Below are positions 7,465 through 15,755 of a DNA stretch of 64,000 nucleotides, in pieces (position 1 is the first letter of the stretch; each line of letters opens with the position of its first letter). A program made the position numbers and the translations under genes. Origin of the DNA: Afipia sp049747295 (GTDB lineage Bacteria > Pseudomonadota > Alphaproteobacteria > Rhizobiales > Xanthobacteraceae). A model generated the notes under the pieces. The model saw only the letters and a list, made by a program, of their open reading frames with translations, ran no database searches and was not told where the DNA came from. The DNA is taken from NCBI RefSeq assembly GCF_049747295.1, contig NZ_JBMHJM010000001.1, forward strand, positions 1,240,001 to 1,304,000, in the 5' to 3' direction.

Positions 7465-8946
7465 CTAGGCGAGTGCGCGTGAGGCTTCTCGGACTTTGCG
7501 AGTCGATTCATCGACGGATTTCGTTGCCCGGGCGATGTCGTTCATGTTGGCATTGATGTCGTTGACGCCCTTGGCGGCGACTTGCATGTTCGACGAAATG
7601 CTTTGAGTCACCGAAGCCTGTTCTTCGACCGAGGCGGCGATCGCCGCGGAAATCTCGTTAACGCGGGAAATCGTCTGGGTAATGGCCTCGATCACGGTGA
7701 CCGCGCTAGCTGTGGTGCCTTGGACCTCGGCGACCTGGCCGCTGATTTCATCGGTGGCTTTCGCGGTTTGCGTCGCGAGGCTCTTGACCTCGGCGGCCAC
7801 CACCGCGAACCCCCTTCCCGCCTCGCCTGCACGGGCGGCCTCGATGGTGGCATTCAGAGCCAGCAAATTGGTCTGATCCGCAATACTGTTGATCAGCTTG
7901 ACCACATCTCCGATCTTCTGAGCGGCAATTGCGAGCCCGGACACGATTGCATTGGTCTCGTTGGCCTGCTGGACCGCCTGCTTCGAGATGCTGAGAGCAT
8001 CCGACGCCTGACGGCTGATTTCACCCACCGAGGCCGCGAGCTCTTCAGCACCGGATGCCACAGCCTGCATGTTCGATGATGTCTGCGTCGAAGCGCCGGC
8101 AGCCGATGTCACCCGCTCGGACGTCGAGGTCACTGCATCGGTAATCTGGGCAAGATCGATGTCGATCGACTTTTGCAATTGCCCTCGCCGAATCCGGTCT
8201 TCGACCTGCGCGGTCGTGTCGGTGGCGAACTTCACCACTTTGAAAAGCTTCCCGTCCGCCCCAAGAATCGGGTTATAGGATGCCTGAATCCAGATCGGCT
8301 TTCCGCCTTTGGCGACGCGCTTGTACTCGGCCGCCTGATACGTCCCGCGGCGAAGCGAATCCCAGAACTCCCGATATTCCGCGCTGTCACGATAGGCCGG
8401 TTCAACGAACATGCGGTGATGCTTGCCCTGAACTTCATCCAGCCTGTATCCGAGGGTCTTCAGAAAATTGTCGTTGGCGGTGATGACCGTGCCGTCGAGG
8501 TTGAATTCGATGACCGCCTGCGATTTTTGAATCGCATTGATCTGGCCTTCGTAGTCGGCGTTTTTCAACCTCTGCTGCGTGATGTCAGTGGCGAATTTCA
8601 CCACCTTGAAAGGCTTGCCGCTGCGGTTCATAAGCGGGTTGTAAGACGCCTGGATCCAGATGGGCCGGCCGCCTTTGGCGACGCGCATATATTCTCGGGC
8701 CTGAAACTCGCCGCGGCGAAGCGCATCCCAGAATTCGCGGTACTCGGTACTTTCCCGCATCTCGGGCGTGACGAACATGCTGTGATGCTTGCCTCGGATT
8801 TCCTCCAGCCGGTACCCCATCGCATTAAGGAAATTCTGATTGGCCGTGATGATCGTGCCGTCGACGTTAAACTCTATGACCGCCTGAGATCGATCAAGCG
8901 CGTCCAACTTTGCACTAACCTCATGTGATGATTTAAGAAATGGCAT
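7465..8946 (-). CDS. Soluble chemoreceptor with two PAS domains
   Basis: The 493-residue protein has no transmembrane segment. It holds two PAS domains in tandem (about 18-128 and 140-250) and a C-terminal methyl-accepting signalling domain (about 265-493) with the hairpin motif LLALNATIEAARAGEAGRGF. The PAS units are near copies of each other: both contain SQAVIEFN, the YREFWD...LRRG stretch and the PIWIQASYNP block, at a period of 121-122 residues. The PAS-PAS-MCP order without a membrane anchor resembles the Pseudomonas BdlA dispersion sensor and Aer-like energy sensors. No heme- or flavin-specific residue can be assigned by eye. No che gene is nearby. No C-terminal CheR-binding pentapeptide is seen. 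The weak ribosome binding site makes the start tentative. Confidence 0.88.
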   Translation of the reverse strand: MPFLKSSHEVSAKLDALDRSQAVIEFNVDGTIITANQNFLNAMGYRLEEIRGKHHSMFVTPEMRESTEYREFWDALRRGEFQAREYMRVAKGGRPIWIQASYNPLMNRSGKPFKVVKFATDITQQRLKNADYEGQINAIQKSQAVIEFNLDGTVITANDNFLKTLGYRLDEVQGKHHRMFVEPAYRDSAEYREFWDSLRRGTYQAAEYKRVAKGGKPIWIQASYNPILGADGKLFKVVKFATDTTAQVEDRIRRGQLQKSIDIDLAQITDAVTSTSERVTSAAGASTQTSSNMQAVASGAEELAASVGEISRQASDALSISKQAVQQANETNAIVSGLAIAAQKIGDVVKLINSIADQTNLLALNATIEAARAGEAGRGFAVVAAEVKSLATQTAKATDEISGQVAEVQGTTASAVTVIEAITQTISRVNEISAAIAASVEEQASVTQSISSNMQVAAKGVNDINANMNDIARATKSVDESTRKVREASRALA

Positions 8947-9017
8947 ATTCTGCGTCCCATCAGAATTCGCTCTGCGAACACAAATATGAATGGAATTCGT
9001 TTAAGTTGGATTGACGT

Positions 9018-9050
9018 GAACAGTTTGTTCAGGAGTTCCGTTTATGGAAC
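9018..9050. promoter_or_regulatory. Pair of short inverted repeats between chemoreceptor and P450 genes
   Basis: Two dyads lie side by side in the 201-base divergent gap: GAACA-GTT-TGTTC (9018-9030) and GTTCC-GTTTAT-GGAAC (9035-9050). They lie about 100 bases before the P450 start and 72 bases before the chemoreceptor start. The position suits operator sites for either gene, but no regulator gene is adjacent and the arms are short. Confidence 0.3.
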
Positions 9051-9147
9051 CGCGCTTTTGCCGCGGGCGCCTTGCTCTCGCCCCCGCTGGACGCTGTAAT
9101 TTGTCCGGGCCGGATTGCGGATTAAAATCCTACGGAGAATAACGCCG

Positions 9148-10416
9148 ATGCACGGAACGATCAACGCTGCCCGCAATGAGCGTCTCCGGGCTGCTCGCGA
9201 AAAGGCGTACGCGACACCCCTGTCGGAATTTCACCCCGGCCACCCCGAGCTGTTTCGGTCAGATACCCTTTGGCCCTATTTCGAACGCCTGCGTAACGAA
9301 GAACCCGTCCACTTCTGCTCCACGAGCCCCGTCGGCAACTACTGGTCCGTGACGAAGTACAACGACATCATGCATGTCGACACCAATGCGGCGATCTTTT
9401 CCTCCGACGTCAAGCTTGGCGGCATCATGCTGCGCGACGTGGACGAACGATACCAATGGCCAAGCTTCATCGCGATGGACGAGCCCAAACACGGCCCGCA
9501 ACGCAAGACGGTGTCGCCGCTGTTTACACCGTCTCATCTCGACAGGCTCGCTGTCCTCATCCGCGAGCGCTCCGCGGAGGTCCTCGACAATCTGCCGCGC
9601 AATGAAACGTTCAACTGGGTCGAACGCGTCTCGATCGAACTGACGACGCAAATGCTGGCCACGTTGTTCGATTTTCCCTGGGAGGATCGGCGCAAGCTGA
9701 CCCGGTGGTCTGACATCGCAACGGCGCTGCCAAAAAGCATGATCTACGACAGCGAGGAGCAACGGCTCGCCGAACTCGGCGAATGCGGCGATTATTTCAC
9801 GCGGCTATGGAATGAGCGCGTCAATGTCGAGCCACGCAGCGATCTGATTTCCATGATGGCGCACAGCGAAGCCACCCGCCAGATGGATCGCGACAATCTG
9901 CTCGGAAACCTCATTCTTCTGATCGTCGGCGGCAATGACACCACGCGCAACTCGATGACCGGCTCGGTGCTCGCCCTCAACGAAAATCCGGACGAATACG
10001 ACAAGCTGCGCGCCAATCCCGCATTGATCGATAGTTTTGTCCCGGAGGTTATCCGCTGGCAGACGCCGCTGGCCCATATGCGCCGGACCGCCCTGCAGGA
10101 TACCGAACTGGGCGGGAAATTGATCAAAAAGGGCGATCGCGTCGTGATGTGGTATGTCTCGGGCAACCGCGACAGCGACGTCATCGAGAACGCAGACAAC
10201 TTCATCATCGACCGCGCACGGCCACGCACGCATATGGCTTTCGGCTTCGGCATTCATCGCTGCGTCGGCATGCGGCTCGCCGAACTTCAGCTTAAGATCA
10301 TCTGGGAAGAAATCCTGAAACGCTTCGACAATATCGAGGTTGTCGGCGAACCGAAGCGCGTGTATTCGAGCTTTGTGAAGGGTTACGAAACCCTGCCGGT
10401 GCGCATCAATGCGTAA
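9148..10416 (+). CDS. Cytochrome P450, CYP153 (alkane/fatty-acid terminal hydroxylase) family
   Basis: A soluble 422-residue class I P450. Visible motifs are the I-helix GGNDTTRNS oxygen-activation site, the K-helix EVIRWQTP (ExxR) and the heme loop FGFGIHRCVG (365-374, Cys372 the iron ligand). The stretches YWSVTKYNDIM, FIAMDEPKHGPQRKTVSP, IELTTQMLATLFDFPW and the C-terminal FVKGYETLPVRINA closely match CYP153A enzymes as I recall them; these hydroxylate the terminal carbon of alkanes, cyclic hydrocarbons and fatty acids. They need a ferredoxin and reductase, neither of which is in the window. ATG 9148 is chosen over an upstream TTG because of a GGAG about 10 bases before it. It heads a five-gene operon. 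Confidence 0.92.
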   Translation: MHGTINAARNERLRAAREKAYATPLSEFHPGHPELFRSDTLWPYFERLRNEEPVHFCSTSPVGNYWSVTKYNDIMHVDTNAAIFSSDVKLGGIMLRDVDERYQWPSFIAMDEPKHGPQRKTVSPLFTPSHLDRLAVLIRERSAEVLDNLPRNETFNWVERVSIELTTQMLATLFDFPWEDRRKLTRWSDIATALPKSMIYDSEEQRLAELGECGDYFTRLWNERVNVEPRSDLISMMAHSEATRQMDRDNLLGNLILLIVGGNDTTRNSMTGSVLALNENPDEYDKLRANPALIDSFVPEVIRWQTPLAHMRRTALQDTELGGKLIKKGDRVVMWYVSGNRDSDVIENADNFIIDRARPRTHMAFGFGIHRCVGMRLAELQLKIIWEEILKRFDNIEVVGEPKRVYSSFVKGYETLPVRINA

Positions 10417-10431
10417 AATCAGGACCTGAAT

Positions 10432-10866
10432 GTGAGTACATTAAATCCGCCAGAACTGGCGGAGAAAGTTACCAGCCACGGATTTTCAAAAGCCGCGGGC
10501 GTCCGCATCGCCCATCTCGAGCCGGGCAAGGTCGAATTGATCTTGCCCCGCCGGGACGATCTGCTGCAGTTTGCCGGCCACTTCCACGGCGGCGTGATTG
10601 CGGCACTCGCGGATCAGGCTGCGGGCATCGCGGTGACGAGCAAGCTTCCACAAGGGAAGATCGGCGTCACCGTCGAATTCAAGGTCAACTTTCTGGCCTC
10701 CGCCGACGGCGATGAAATCATCGCCAGGGCGGAAGCTATCCAGGTCGGCGGCACCATCGGGGTGGCGACGATCGAGGTTTTCACCAAGAATGAAAATTCA
10801 GAACGCAGATGTGCGTTCGGCACGGCTACCATGCGGGCCGTCGATCTGCCAAAAGCATTCTCATGA
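10432..10866 (+). CDS. Hotdog-fold thioesterase, PaaI type
   Basis: The 144-residue product is a single hotdog domain. The HGGVIAALAD segment (from His52) is the classic PaaI/4HBT-like active-site loop and helix, with the Asp61 position in the right place. Such enzymes hydrolyse acyl- or aryl-CoA esters. The start codon is GTG 10432, 15 bases after the P450 stop, with no better upstream choice. The stop overlaps the next start (ATGA at 10863-10866), so the gene is translationally coupled to the acyl-CoA dehydrogenase. In this operon it may release CoA from a dead-end or product thioester; the substrate is not deducible from sequence. Confidence 0.85.
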   Translation: MSTLNPPELAEKVTSHGFSKAAGVRIAHLEPGKVELILPRRDDLLQFAGHFHGGVIAALADQAAGIAVTSKLPQGKIGVTVEFKVNFLASADGDEIIARAEAIQVGGTIGVATIEVFTKNENSERRCAFGTATMRAVDLPKAFS

Positions 10867-12032
10867 CACAGACAGAACCCAACGATTTTTCCGACATCCG
10901 TGAATCCATTGCAAAGCTTTGCGCGCAGTTTCCCGGCGAATATTGGCGCAAGCTCGACCGCGAAATGGCTTATCCTCAGGACTTCGTCAAAGCGCTGATC
11001 GACGCCGGCTATCTCTCGGTCCTGATTCCCGAGGAATACGGCGGTGCCGGGCTCAAGCTGTCGGCGGCCGCCGCGATCATGGAAGAAATCCAGCTCTCCG
11101 GCTGCAACGGCGGCGCCTGCCACGCCCAGATGTATACAATGGGCGTCCTTCTGCGGCACGGCAGCGATGTCCAGCGCGAGAAATGGCTGCCACGCATCGC
11201 CAGCGGCGAGCTCCGCCTGCAGGCTTTCGGCGTGACTGAGCCGACCAGCGGCACCGACACCTCCTCGCTGAAGACCTTTGCCAAACGCGAAGGCAACGGC
11301 GACTACATCGTCAACGGCCAGAAAATCTGGACCAGCCGCGCGGAATATTCCGACCTGATGATCCTCTTGGCGCGCACAACGCCGAAAGACCAAGTCGCAA
11401 AGCGCACAGACGGCCTGTCGGTCTTCCTGGTCGATATGCAGGAAGCAAAGAAAGCCGGAGGACTCTCGATCCGGCCGATTCGCACCATGATGAACCACTC
11501 CACCACGGAAGTGTTCTTCGACAATCTGCGCGTACCCGCTGAAAATCTGATCGGCGAAGAAGGCAAGGGCTTCCGCTACATTCTCTCCGGCATGAACGCC
11601 GAACGCATTCTCATCGCCAGCGAATGCGTTGGCGATGCCAAGTGGTTCATCAACAAGGCGAGCACCTATGCCAAGGAGCGCTCGGTGTTCGGCCGTCCGA
11701 TCGGGCAGAACCAGGGCATCCAGTTTCCGATCGCCAAGGCTTACGCAAACATGCGTGCCGCCGAACTGATGGTGAGGGAAGCGACCCGGCTCTATGAAGC
11801 CGGCAAGGATTGCGGGGCCGAAGCCAACATGGCGAAGATGCTGGCTGCGGACGCGTCCTGGGAGGCTGCCAACGCCTGCGTGCAGACCCACGGCGGCTTT
11901 GGTTTTGCGGAAGAATACGACATCGAGCGGAAGTTCCGCGAGACCCGACTTTATTCCGTTGCTCCGATTTCCACCAACCTCATTCTGTCGTTCCTTGCCG
12001 AGCATGTGTTGGGCATGCCGCGCTCCTATTGA
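10863..12032 (+). CDS. Acyl-CoA dehydrogenase
   Basis: A 389-residue acyl-CoA dehydrogenase of the single-domain flavoprotein type. FAD contacts are visible in GVTEPTSGTDTSS (123-135) and IWTSRAE (155-161), the arginine-rich dimer motif in ERSVFGRPIGQNQGIQ, and the C-terminal THGGFGFAEEYDIER. The medium-chain-type catalytic Glu is missing (SVAPIST replaces the YEGT motif). E247 in MNAERILIASE sits where isovaleryl-CoA-type enzymes keep their base, so the enzyme should be active with that geometry. The ATG at 10863 overlaps the thioesterase stop by four bases; an upstream extension would run inside that gene. It most likely makes the double bond in a branched or cyclic acyl-CoA produced after the P450 step. 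Confidence 0.88.
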   Translation: MTQTEPNDFSDIRESIAKLCAQFPGEYWRKLDREMAYPQDFVKALIDAGYLSVLIPEEYGGAGLKLSAAAAIMEEIQLSGCNGGACHAQMYTMGVLLRHGSDVQREKWLPRIASGELRLQAFGVTEPTSGTDTSSLKTFAKREGNGDYIVNGQKIWTSRAEYSDLMILLARTTPKDQVAKRTDGLSVFLVDMQEAKKAGGLSIRPIRTMMNHSTTEVFFDNLRVPAENLIGEEGKGFRYILSGMNAERILIASECVGDAKWFINKASTYAKERSVFGRPIGQNQGIQFPIAKAYANMRAAELMVREATRLYEAGKDCGAEANMAKMLAADASWEAANACVQTHGGFGFAEEYDIERKFRETRLYSVAPISTNLILSFLAEHVLGMPRSY

Positions 12033-12040
12033 GACGATCC

Positions 12041-13159
12041 ATGCTGCCGCTTGAAGGATTGACCGTTATTGCCGTCGAACAGGCGGTCGCAGCTCCGTTC
12101 TGCACGTCACGGCTGGCGGATGCCGGTGCCACGGTTTTCAAAGTCGAACGTCCGGAGGGCGATTTCGCCCGCGGTTACGATGCCGCCGCCAAGGGCCAGA
12201 GCAGCTACTTCGTCTGGCTCAATCGCGGCAAGAAGTCCGTCGTGATCGATCTCGTCACCGACGAAGGCCGCAAGACGCTGGAAAAGCTGATCGCTGGCGC
12301 CGATGTGCTGGTCCAGAACCTCAAGCCGGGGTCGATGGATCGTCTCGGCTTCACCCGCGAGCGGTTGCGCAAAGACTATCCGGCGTTGGTTTGTTGCACC
12401 ATCAGCGGCTACGGCGACGATGGCCCCTATGCGGAACGCAAGGCCTACGACCTTCTCATCCAGGCCGAGAGCGGCCTGGCCTCCATTACCGGCGGTCCGG
12501 AAACCCCGGCACGCGTCGGCCTGTCCATTGTCGATATCGCGACCGGTGCCACGGCTCACGCCGCCATCCTCGAAGCCCTGATCGCCCGCTCCCGCACCGG
12601 CCAGGGCGCTGACATCCGCGTCTCGATGTTCGATGTGATGGCGGACTGGCTGACGGTGCCGCTCTTGAATGCCGAAAATGGCAACACGCCAAAGCGCATG
12701 GGCCTCGCCCATACCTCGATCGCGCCCTACGGCGTGTTCCGGTCAAAGGATGGCCGCGATATCCTGATCTCGATCCAGAGCGAACGGGAATGGAAGAAGC
12801 TCACCGCCGATGTCATGTCGATGCCGGATCTGCCGAACGATCCGCGTTTTGCCAACGGCGTCGAACGCGTCCGCAACCGCGCACTGACCGACAAGACCGT
12901 CGGCGATGTATTCGCGACCATGACGCGCGATGACCTGCTCAAGCGGCTGACGGACGCCGATATCGCCTTCGCCGAAGTCAACACCATGAGCGACCTGTCG
13001 GTGCATCCGCACCTGCGGCGCATCGAAGTCGATACACCGAACGGCACCGTGGCGTATCCTGCACCGGCAGCGATCGTTATGGATGAGACGCGCCACTACG
13101 GAGCTGTGCCTCCCGTCGGCAATGCAACCGATGAAATCGCAAGTGGAACGAAATCATGA
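12041..13159 (+). CDS. Class III (CaiB/Frc) CoA-transferase
   Basis: The 372-residue product is a family III CoA-transferase or related racemase. The N-terminal block (LEGLTVIAVEQAVAAPFCT) and the fold-typical KPGSMDRLGF, ISGYGDDGPYAERKAYD and QAESGLASITG stretches are present. Asp137, in KAYDLLIQAESG, is the expected catalytic aspartate that forms the acyl anhydride. These enzymes move CoA between carboxylic acids without ATP, or in one branch epimerise 2-methylacyl-CoA. It starts 8 bases after the dehydrogenase stop at ATG 12041, with GAG-rich sequence before it, and its stop overlaps the next ATG by four bases. In the operon it probably activates the acid produced from the P450 substrate. 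Confidence 0.87.
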   Translation: MLPLEGLTVIAVEQAVAAPFCTSRLADAGATVFKVERPEGDFARGYDAAAKGQSSYFVWLNRGKKSVVIDLVTDEGRKTLEKLIAGADVLVQNLKPGSMDRLGFTRERLRKDYPALVCCTISGYGDDGPYAERKAYDLLIQAESGLASITGGPETPARVGLSIVDIATGATAHAAILEALIARSRTGQGADIRVSMFDVMADWLTVPLLNAENGNTPKRMGLAHTSIAPYGVFRSKDGRDILISIQSEREWKKLTADVMSMPDLPNDPRFANGVERVRNRALTDKTVGDVFATMTRDDLLKRLTDADIAFAEVNTMSDLSVHPHLRRIEVDTPNGTVAYPAPAAIVMDETRHYGAVPPVGNATDEIASGTKS

Positions 13160-14010
13160 GCGACAAGCTGGATATCGAACATCTGCGCCAATGGATCGGC
13201 CGGACCCAGAAGGCGTCCGATATCGTCACCGCTCAGCTCGTCAAAGCGCTTCGCGCGACCTTGTTCATGGAGATCGGCAACCCGGCGGACGGTGACGCCG
13301 CGCCGCTCACGACCCATTGGTGCCTGGCGCAGCCAGTGGCGCCGATGAATGAGCTTGGACCAGACGGGCATCCCGCACGCGGCGGCTTCCTGCCGCCCGT
13401 GCCATTGCCGCGGCGGATGTGGGCCGGCGGACAATTGGAATTCCTCGACACCTTGCGCGTGGGCGACGACGTGACGCGGTCATCGCGCATCGCCGATGTG
13501 ACCTTGAAGACCGGCAGCACCGGCGCACTGTGTTTCGTCACCGTCGACCATACGATCACCACAGGCCGCGGCGTCGCCATTCGCGAAAGACAAGACATCG
13601 TCTACCGCGACGTCACGCCTGCCGGAACGCAGAAGGCATCTGCTCCGGCTTCTCCTGGTCCAACCGCACGGCACCGGGAAACGCACATGGCGGATCCGGT
13701 TCTGCTGTTCCGCTATTCGGCATTGACGTTCAACGGCCATCGGATTCACTACGACCGCGATTACGTCACGAAGGTTGAAGGTTATCCGGGGCTCATCTTC
13801 CACGGCCCGCTTCAGGCAAGCTTGCTGGTGGAATTTGCGGCCAAGCTGCATGGCGGTAATGCGCCGAAGATGTTTTCATATCGCGGCGTGCAGCCTCTGT
13901 TCGATGGGGCTGACTTCAGCATCAACGCCGACGATGGTGCGAGCGAAATGGCCGTCTGGACCGCAAACGCGGACGGCGTTCCGACCATGAAAGCGACAGC
14001 AAGCTGGTAG
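13156..14010 (+). CDS. MaoC-like double-hotdog dehydratase (mesaconyl-C4-CoA hydratase type)
   Basis: This 284-residue protein resembles the FAS1-like/HTD2 dehydratases: an N-terminal hotdog domain (about 1-155, ending IVYRDV) and a C-terminal one (about 175-284) with FRYSALTFNGHRIHYDRDY, the segment that carries the hydratase Asn/His signature. Known relatives hydrate mesaconyl-C4-CoA in the 3-hydroxypropionate cycle or unsaturated branched acyl-CoAs. Following a CaiB-type transferase and an acyl-CoA dehydrogenase, a hydration of an enoyl-CoA is a consistent role; the exact substrate is unknown. ATG 13156 overlaps the transferase stop (ATGA). It ends the operon, six bases from the convergent SDR stop. 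Confidence 0.8.
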   Translation: MSDKLDIEHLRQWIGRTQKASDIVTAQLVKALRATLFMEIGNPADGDAAPLTTHWCLAQPVAPMNELGPDGHPARGGFLPPVPLPRRMWAGGQLEFLDTLRVGDDVTRSSRIADVTLKTGSTGALCFVTVDHTITTGRGVAIRERQDIVYRDVTPAGTQKASAPASPGPTARHRETHMADPVLLFRYSALTFNGHRIHYDRDYVTKVEGYPGLIFHGPLQASLLVEFAAKLHGGNAPKMFSYRGVQPLFDGADFSINADDGASEMAVWTANADGVPTMKATASW

Positions 14011-14016
14011 GTCTGC

Positions 14017-14814
14017 CTACTTCTTGCCGTGCGCCTCGCGCGTCGCAGCCTGAAGCTTTGCCATGCCGCCGATCCAGCGATCGTAATTGTCGGTCTTCTT
14101 CCGCATGTAATCGATCACCTGCGGATGCGGCAGGATCAGGAATGTTTCGCGATCGATCCCCTGCAATGCCGATTCCGCGACCGCTTCCGGCGTGAGATTG
14201 CCGTCGCCCGATTGTGGACCTTTCGGCAGGCCGCGCAGCATGTTGGTTTCAACGCCTTGAGGGCAAAGAATCGAAACGCGAATGTTGTGCGCCTTGTGCG
14301 AAATCGCGAGATTTTCAGCAAAGCCCACAGCCGCATGCTTGGTGGTAGAGTACGCGGCGCTGCCGACCTGAGACAGAAGCCCCGCGGCTGAAATCGTGTT
14401 GAGGAAGTATCCGCCGCCGCGCGCCTTCATGCGCGGGATCAGGTGACGCGCCGCATACACATGCGCCATGACGTGGATCGCCCAGCTTTTCGCCCACGGC
14501 TCATCGGACGTACCACCGGCATTTTCCGAGAGCGGATCAAATCCGCCGCCGATGCCTGCATTCGAGCAGAACAAGTCGATCGGACCGAACTGTTGCTCGG
14601 TCTTCTCGATCAACTCGCGAATATCGGTTTCTTTGGCCACATCGCAGGCAAATGCTGCGCCGCCAATGGCGTCGGCAACGACTTTCGCGCGCCCGCCATC
14701 GAGATCAGCAACAACGACCTTTGAAGCACCCTCGCGGTGGAAGATTTCGCAGAGCGCCTGACCGATGCCATTGGCGCCGCCGGTGACAACAACGACTTTT
14801 CCTGAAACTTTCAT
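14017..14814 (-). CDS. Short-chain dehydrogenase/reductase
   Basis: A 265-residue classical SDR. The cofactor motif TGGANGIG is near residue 11, the NAG motif follows at about 89-91 (SNAGIG), and the catalytic Ser-Tyr-Lys set is visible as ISAAGLLSQVGSAAYSTTK. The acidic residue VADLD after the second strand favours NAD over NADP. It oxidises or reduces a hydroxyl or ketone; the convergent position next to the P450 operon suggests, but does not prove, that it takes an alcohol from that pathway. The start at ATG 14814 has no evident ribosome binding site. The stop lies six bases from that of the dehydratase gene on the other strand. Confidence 0.87.
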   Translation of the reverse strand: MKVSGKVVVVTGGANGIGQALCEIFHREGASKVVVADLDGGRAKVVADAIGGAAFACDVAKETDIRELIEKTEQQFGPIDLFCSNAGIGGGFDPLSENAGGTSDEPWAKSWAIHVMAHVYAARHLIPRMKARGGGYFLNTISAAGLLSQVGSAAYSTTKHAAVGFAENLAISHKAHNIRVSILCPQGVETNMLRGLPKGPQSGDGNLTPEAVAESALQGIDRETFLILPHPQVIDYMRKKTDNYDRWIGGMAKLQAATREAHGKK

Positions 14815-14841
14815 ATGAAAGGTTTAGGTCGGAAAGAGAGC

Positions 14842-14857
14842 GAGATCAATCGATCTC
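14842..14857 (-). terminator. Candidate terminator of the TrhA gene
   Basis: On the minus strand the stop codon runs directly into GAGATC-GATT-GATCTC followed by GCTCTCTTTCC. The stem is only six base pairs and the tail is pyrimidine-rich rather than a pure T tract, so this is a weak call. Confidence 0.35.
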
Positions 14858-15557
14858 ACGCGCCAACCAGGATCATATCCAGCACAGCCGTATAGTGGCA
14901 GGCTGCCGCGAGCAGCACGAACGAATGCCAGATCGCGTTCTGAAACCGCAGCCGCTCCCAGACGTGAAAAATCACACCGAGCGAATACAGTAGTCCGCCG
15001 GCTGCGATGAACCAGAGTGTCGACGTCGGCAGTGAGGCGACGACGCTGTCGTAAGCAATCACACCGCTCCACCCAAGCGCCAGATAGAGCCCCACCGCGA
15101 GGCGATCGAACCGCCCCGGGAAAAAGATCTTGATGGCGATGCCGGCTGCGGCCACGGACCACACGCCAATCAACAGAGCCATGGCAACGACGCGATCATT
15201 CATTTCAGTGAGGAAAGGCGTGTAGGTCGCGGCAATCAGAACGTAGATGGCAGAGTGGTCAAAACGTCGCAGCACCCATTTGACGGGCGAGACCGGCCAG
15301 AGATTGTAGGTGGCGGACAGACCCAGCATCGCCAGCAATCCGGTGACATAGACTGACACCGAAATGATTTCCGGAGTGGACGCGTAGATGCCCGCGAGAA
15401 CGACAAGGGCTGTTGCAGCGATCAATCCGAGGACGGCGCCCAGCACATGCACCACACCGTCCGCAATCAGTTCGGCGCGGTCATAGTTCCAGCGGATCAC
15501 ACCACCGCCCATGCTGCGCTTGTCCGTATTAAACTGTTTCAACCTGAAAATTGTCAT
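14856..15557 (-). CDS. trhA: TrhA/hemolysin III family membrane protein
   Basis: The 233-residue product has seven hydrophobic segments and the family signatures: an early segment with ADGVVHVLGAVLG, FDHSAIYVLIAATYTPF in the middle (His in a conserved metal-site position) and FHVWERLRFQNAIWHSFVLLAAACHY at the end with two further conserved histidines. The family (PAQR/hemolysin III-like) is named from a Bacillus gene but in bacteria is linked to membrane energetics and fatty-acid homeostasis rather than haemolysis. The longest frame reaches 15638, but the extra 27 residues are not membrane-like and cover interleaved inverted repeats; ATG 15557 is the better start although its ribosome binding site is weak. 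Confidence 0.82.
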   Translation of the reverse strand: MTIFRLKQFNTDKRSMGGGVIRWNYDRAELIADGVVHVLGAVLGLIAATALVVLAGIYASTPEIISVSVYVTGLLAMLGLSATYNLWPVSPVKWVLRRFDHSAIYVLIAATYTPFLTEMNDRVVAMALLIGVWSVAAAGIAIKIFFPGRFDRLAVGLYLALGWSGVIAYDSVVASLPTSTLWFIAAGGLLYSLGVIFHVWERLRFQNAIWHSFVLLAAACHYTAVLDMILVGA

Positions 15558-15581
15558 CCGTATAACCTGGCGGGACCGACA

Positions 15582-15615
15582 TTGAGCCAATTGACCTAGC
15601 TCAAAAACGGTCAAT
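15582..15615. promoter_or_regulatory. Two interleaved inverted repeats upstream of trhA
   Basis: TTGAGC (15582-15587) pairs with GCTCAA (15599-15604), while ATTGACC (15590-15596) pairs with GGTCAAT (15609-15615). The arms alternate, so the two hairpins cannot form together except as a pseudoknot. The element lies 25-58 bases before the preferred trhA start. It may be overlapping operators or an RNA switch; nothing in the sequence decides between these. Confidence 0.35.
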
Positions 15616-15755
15616 GACTTCTGAAAATGGCTGGTCAAAGGTGATCATAAAGCTGAAACTTGATTTCTGTTTGACAGCCTCCAAATTCAAGGAGCCGTTA
15701 CTTGATTTATTGCTGCTGCGATTGCCTCCCAGTCCGATAAAGTCTTGATGGAAAT

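Noticed and set aside
10614..12005. Long open frame of 463 codons on the minus strand
   Set aside because: It is antisense to the thioesterase and acyl-CoA dehydrogenase genes, which have complete family motifs. High GC content opens such shadow frames.
15558..15638. N-terminal extension of TrhA to 15638
   Set aside because: The added residues are polar and not like the family, and the interleaved inverted repeats in this stretch make a non-coding role likelier.
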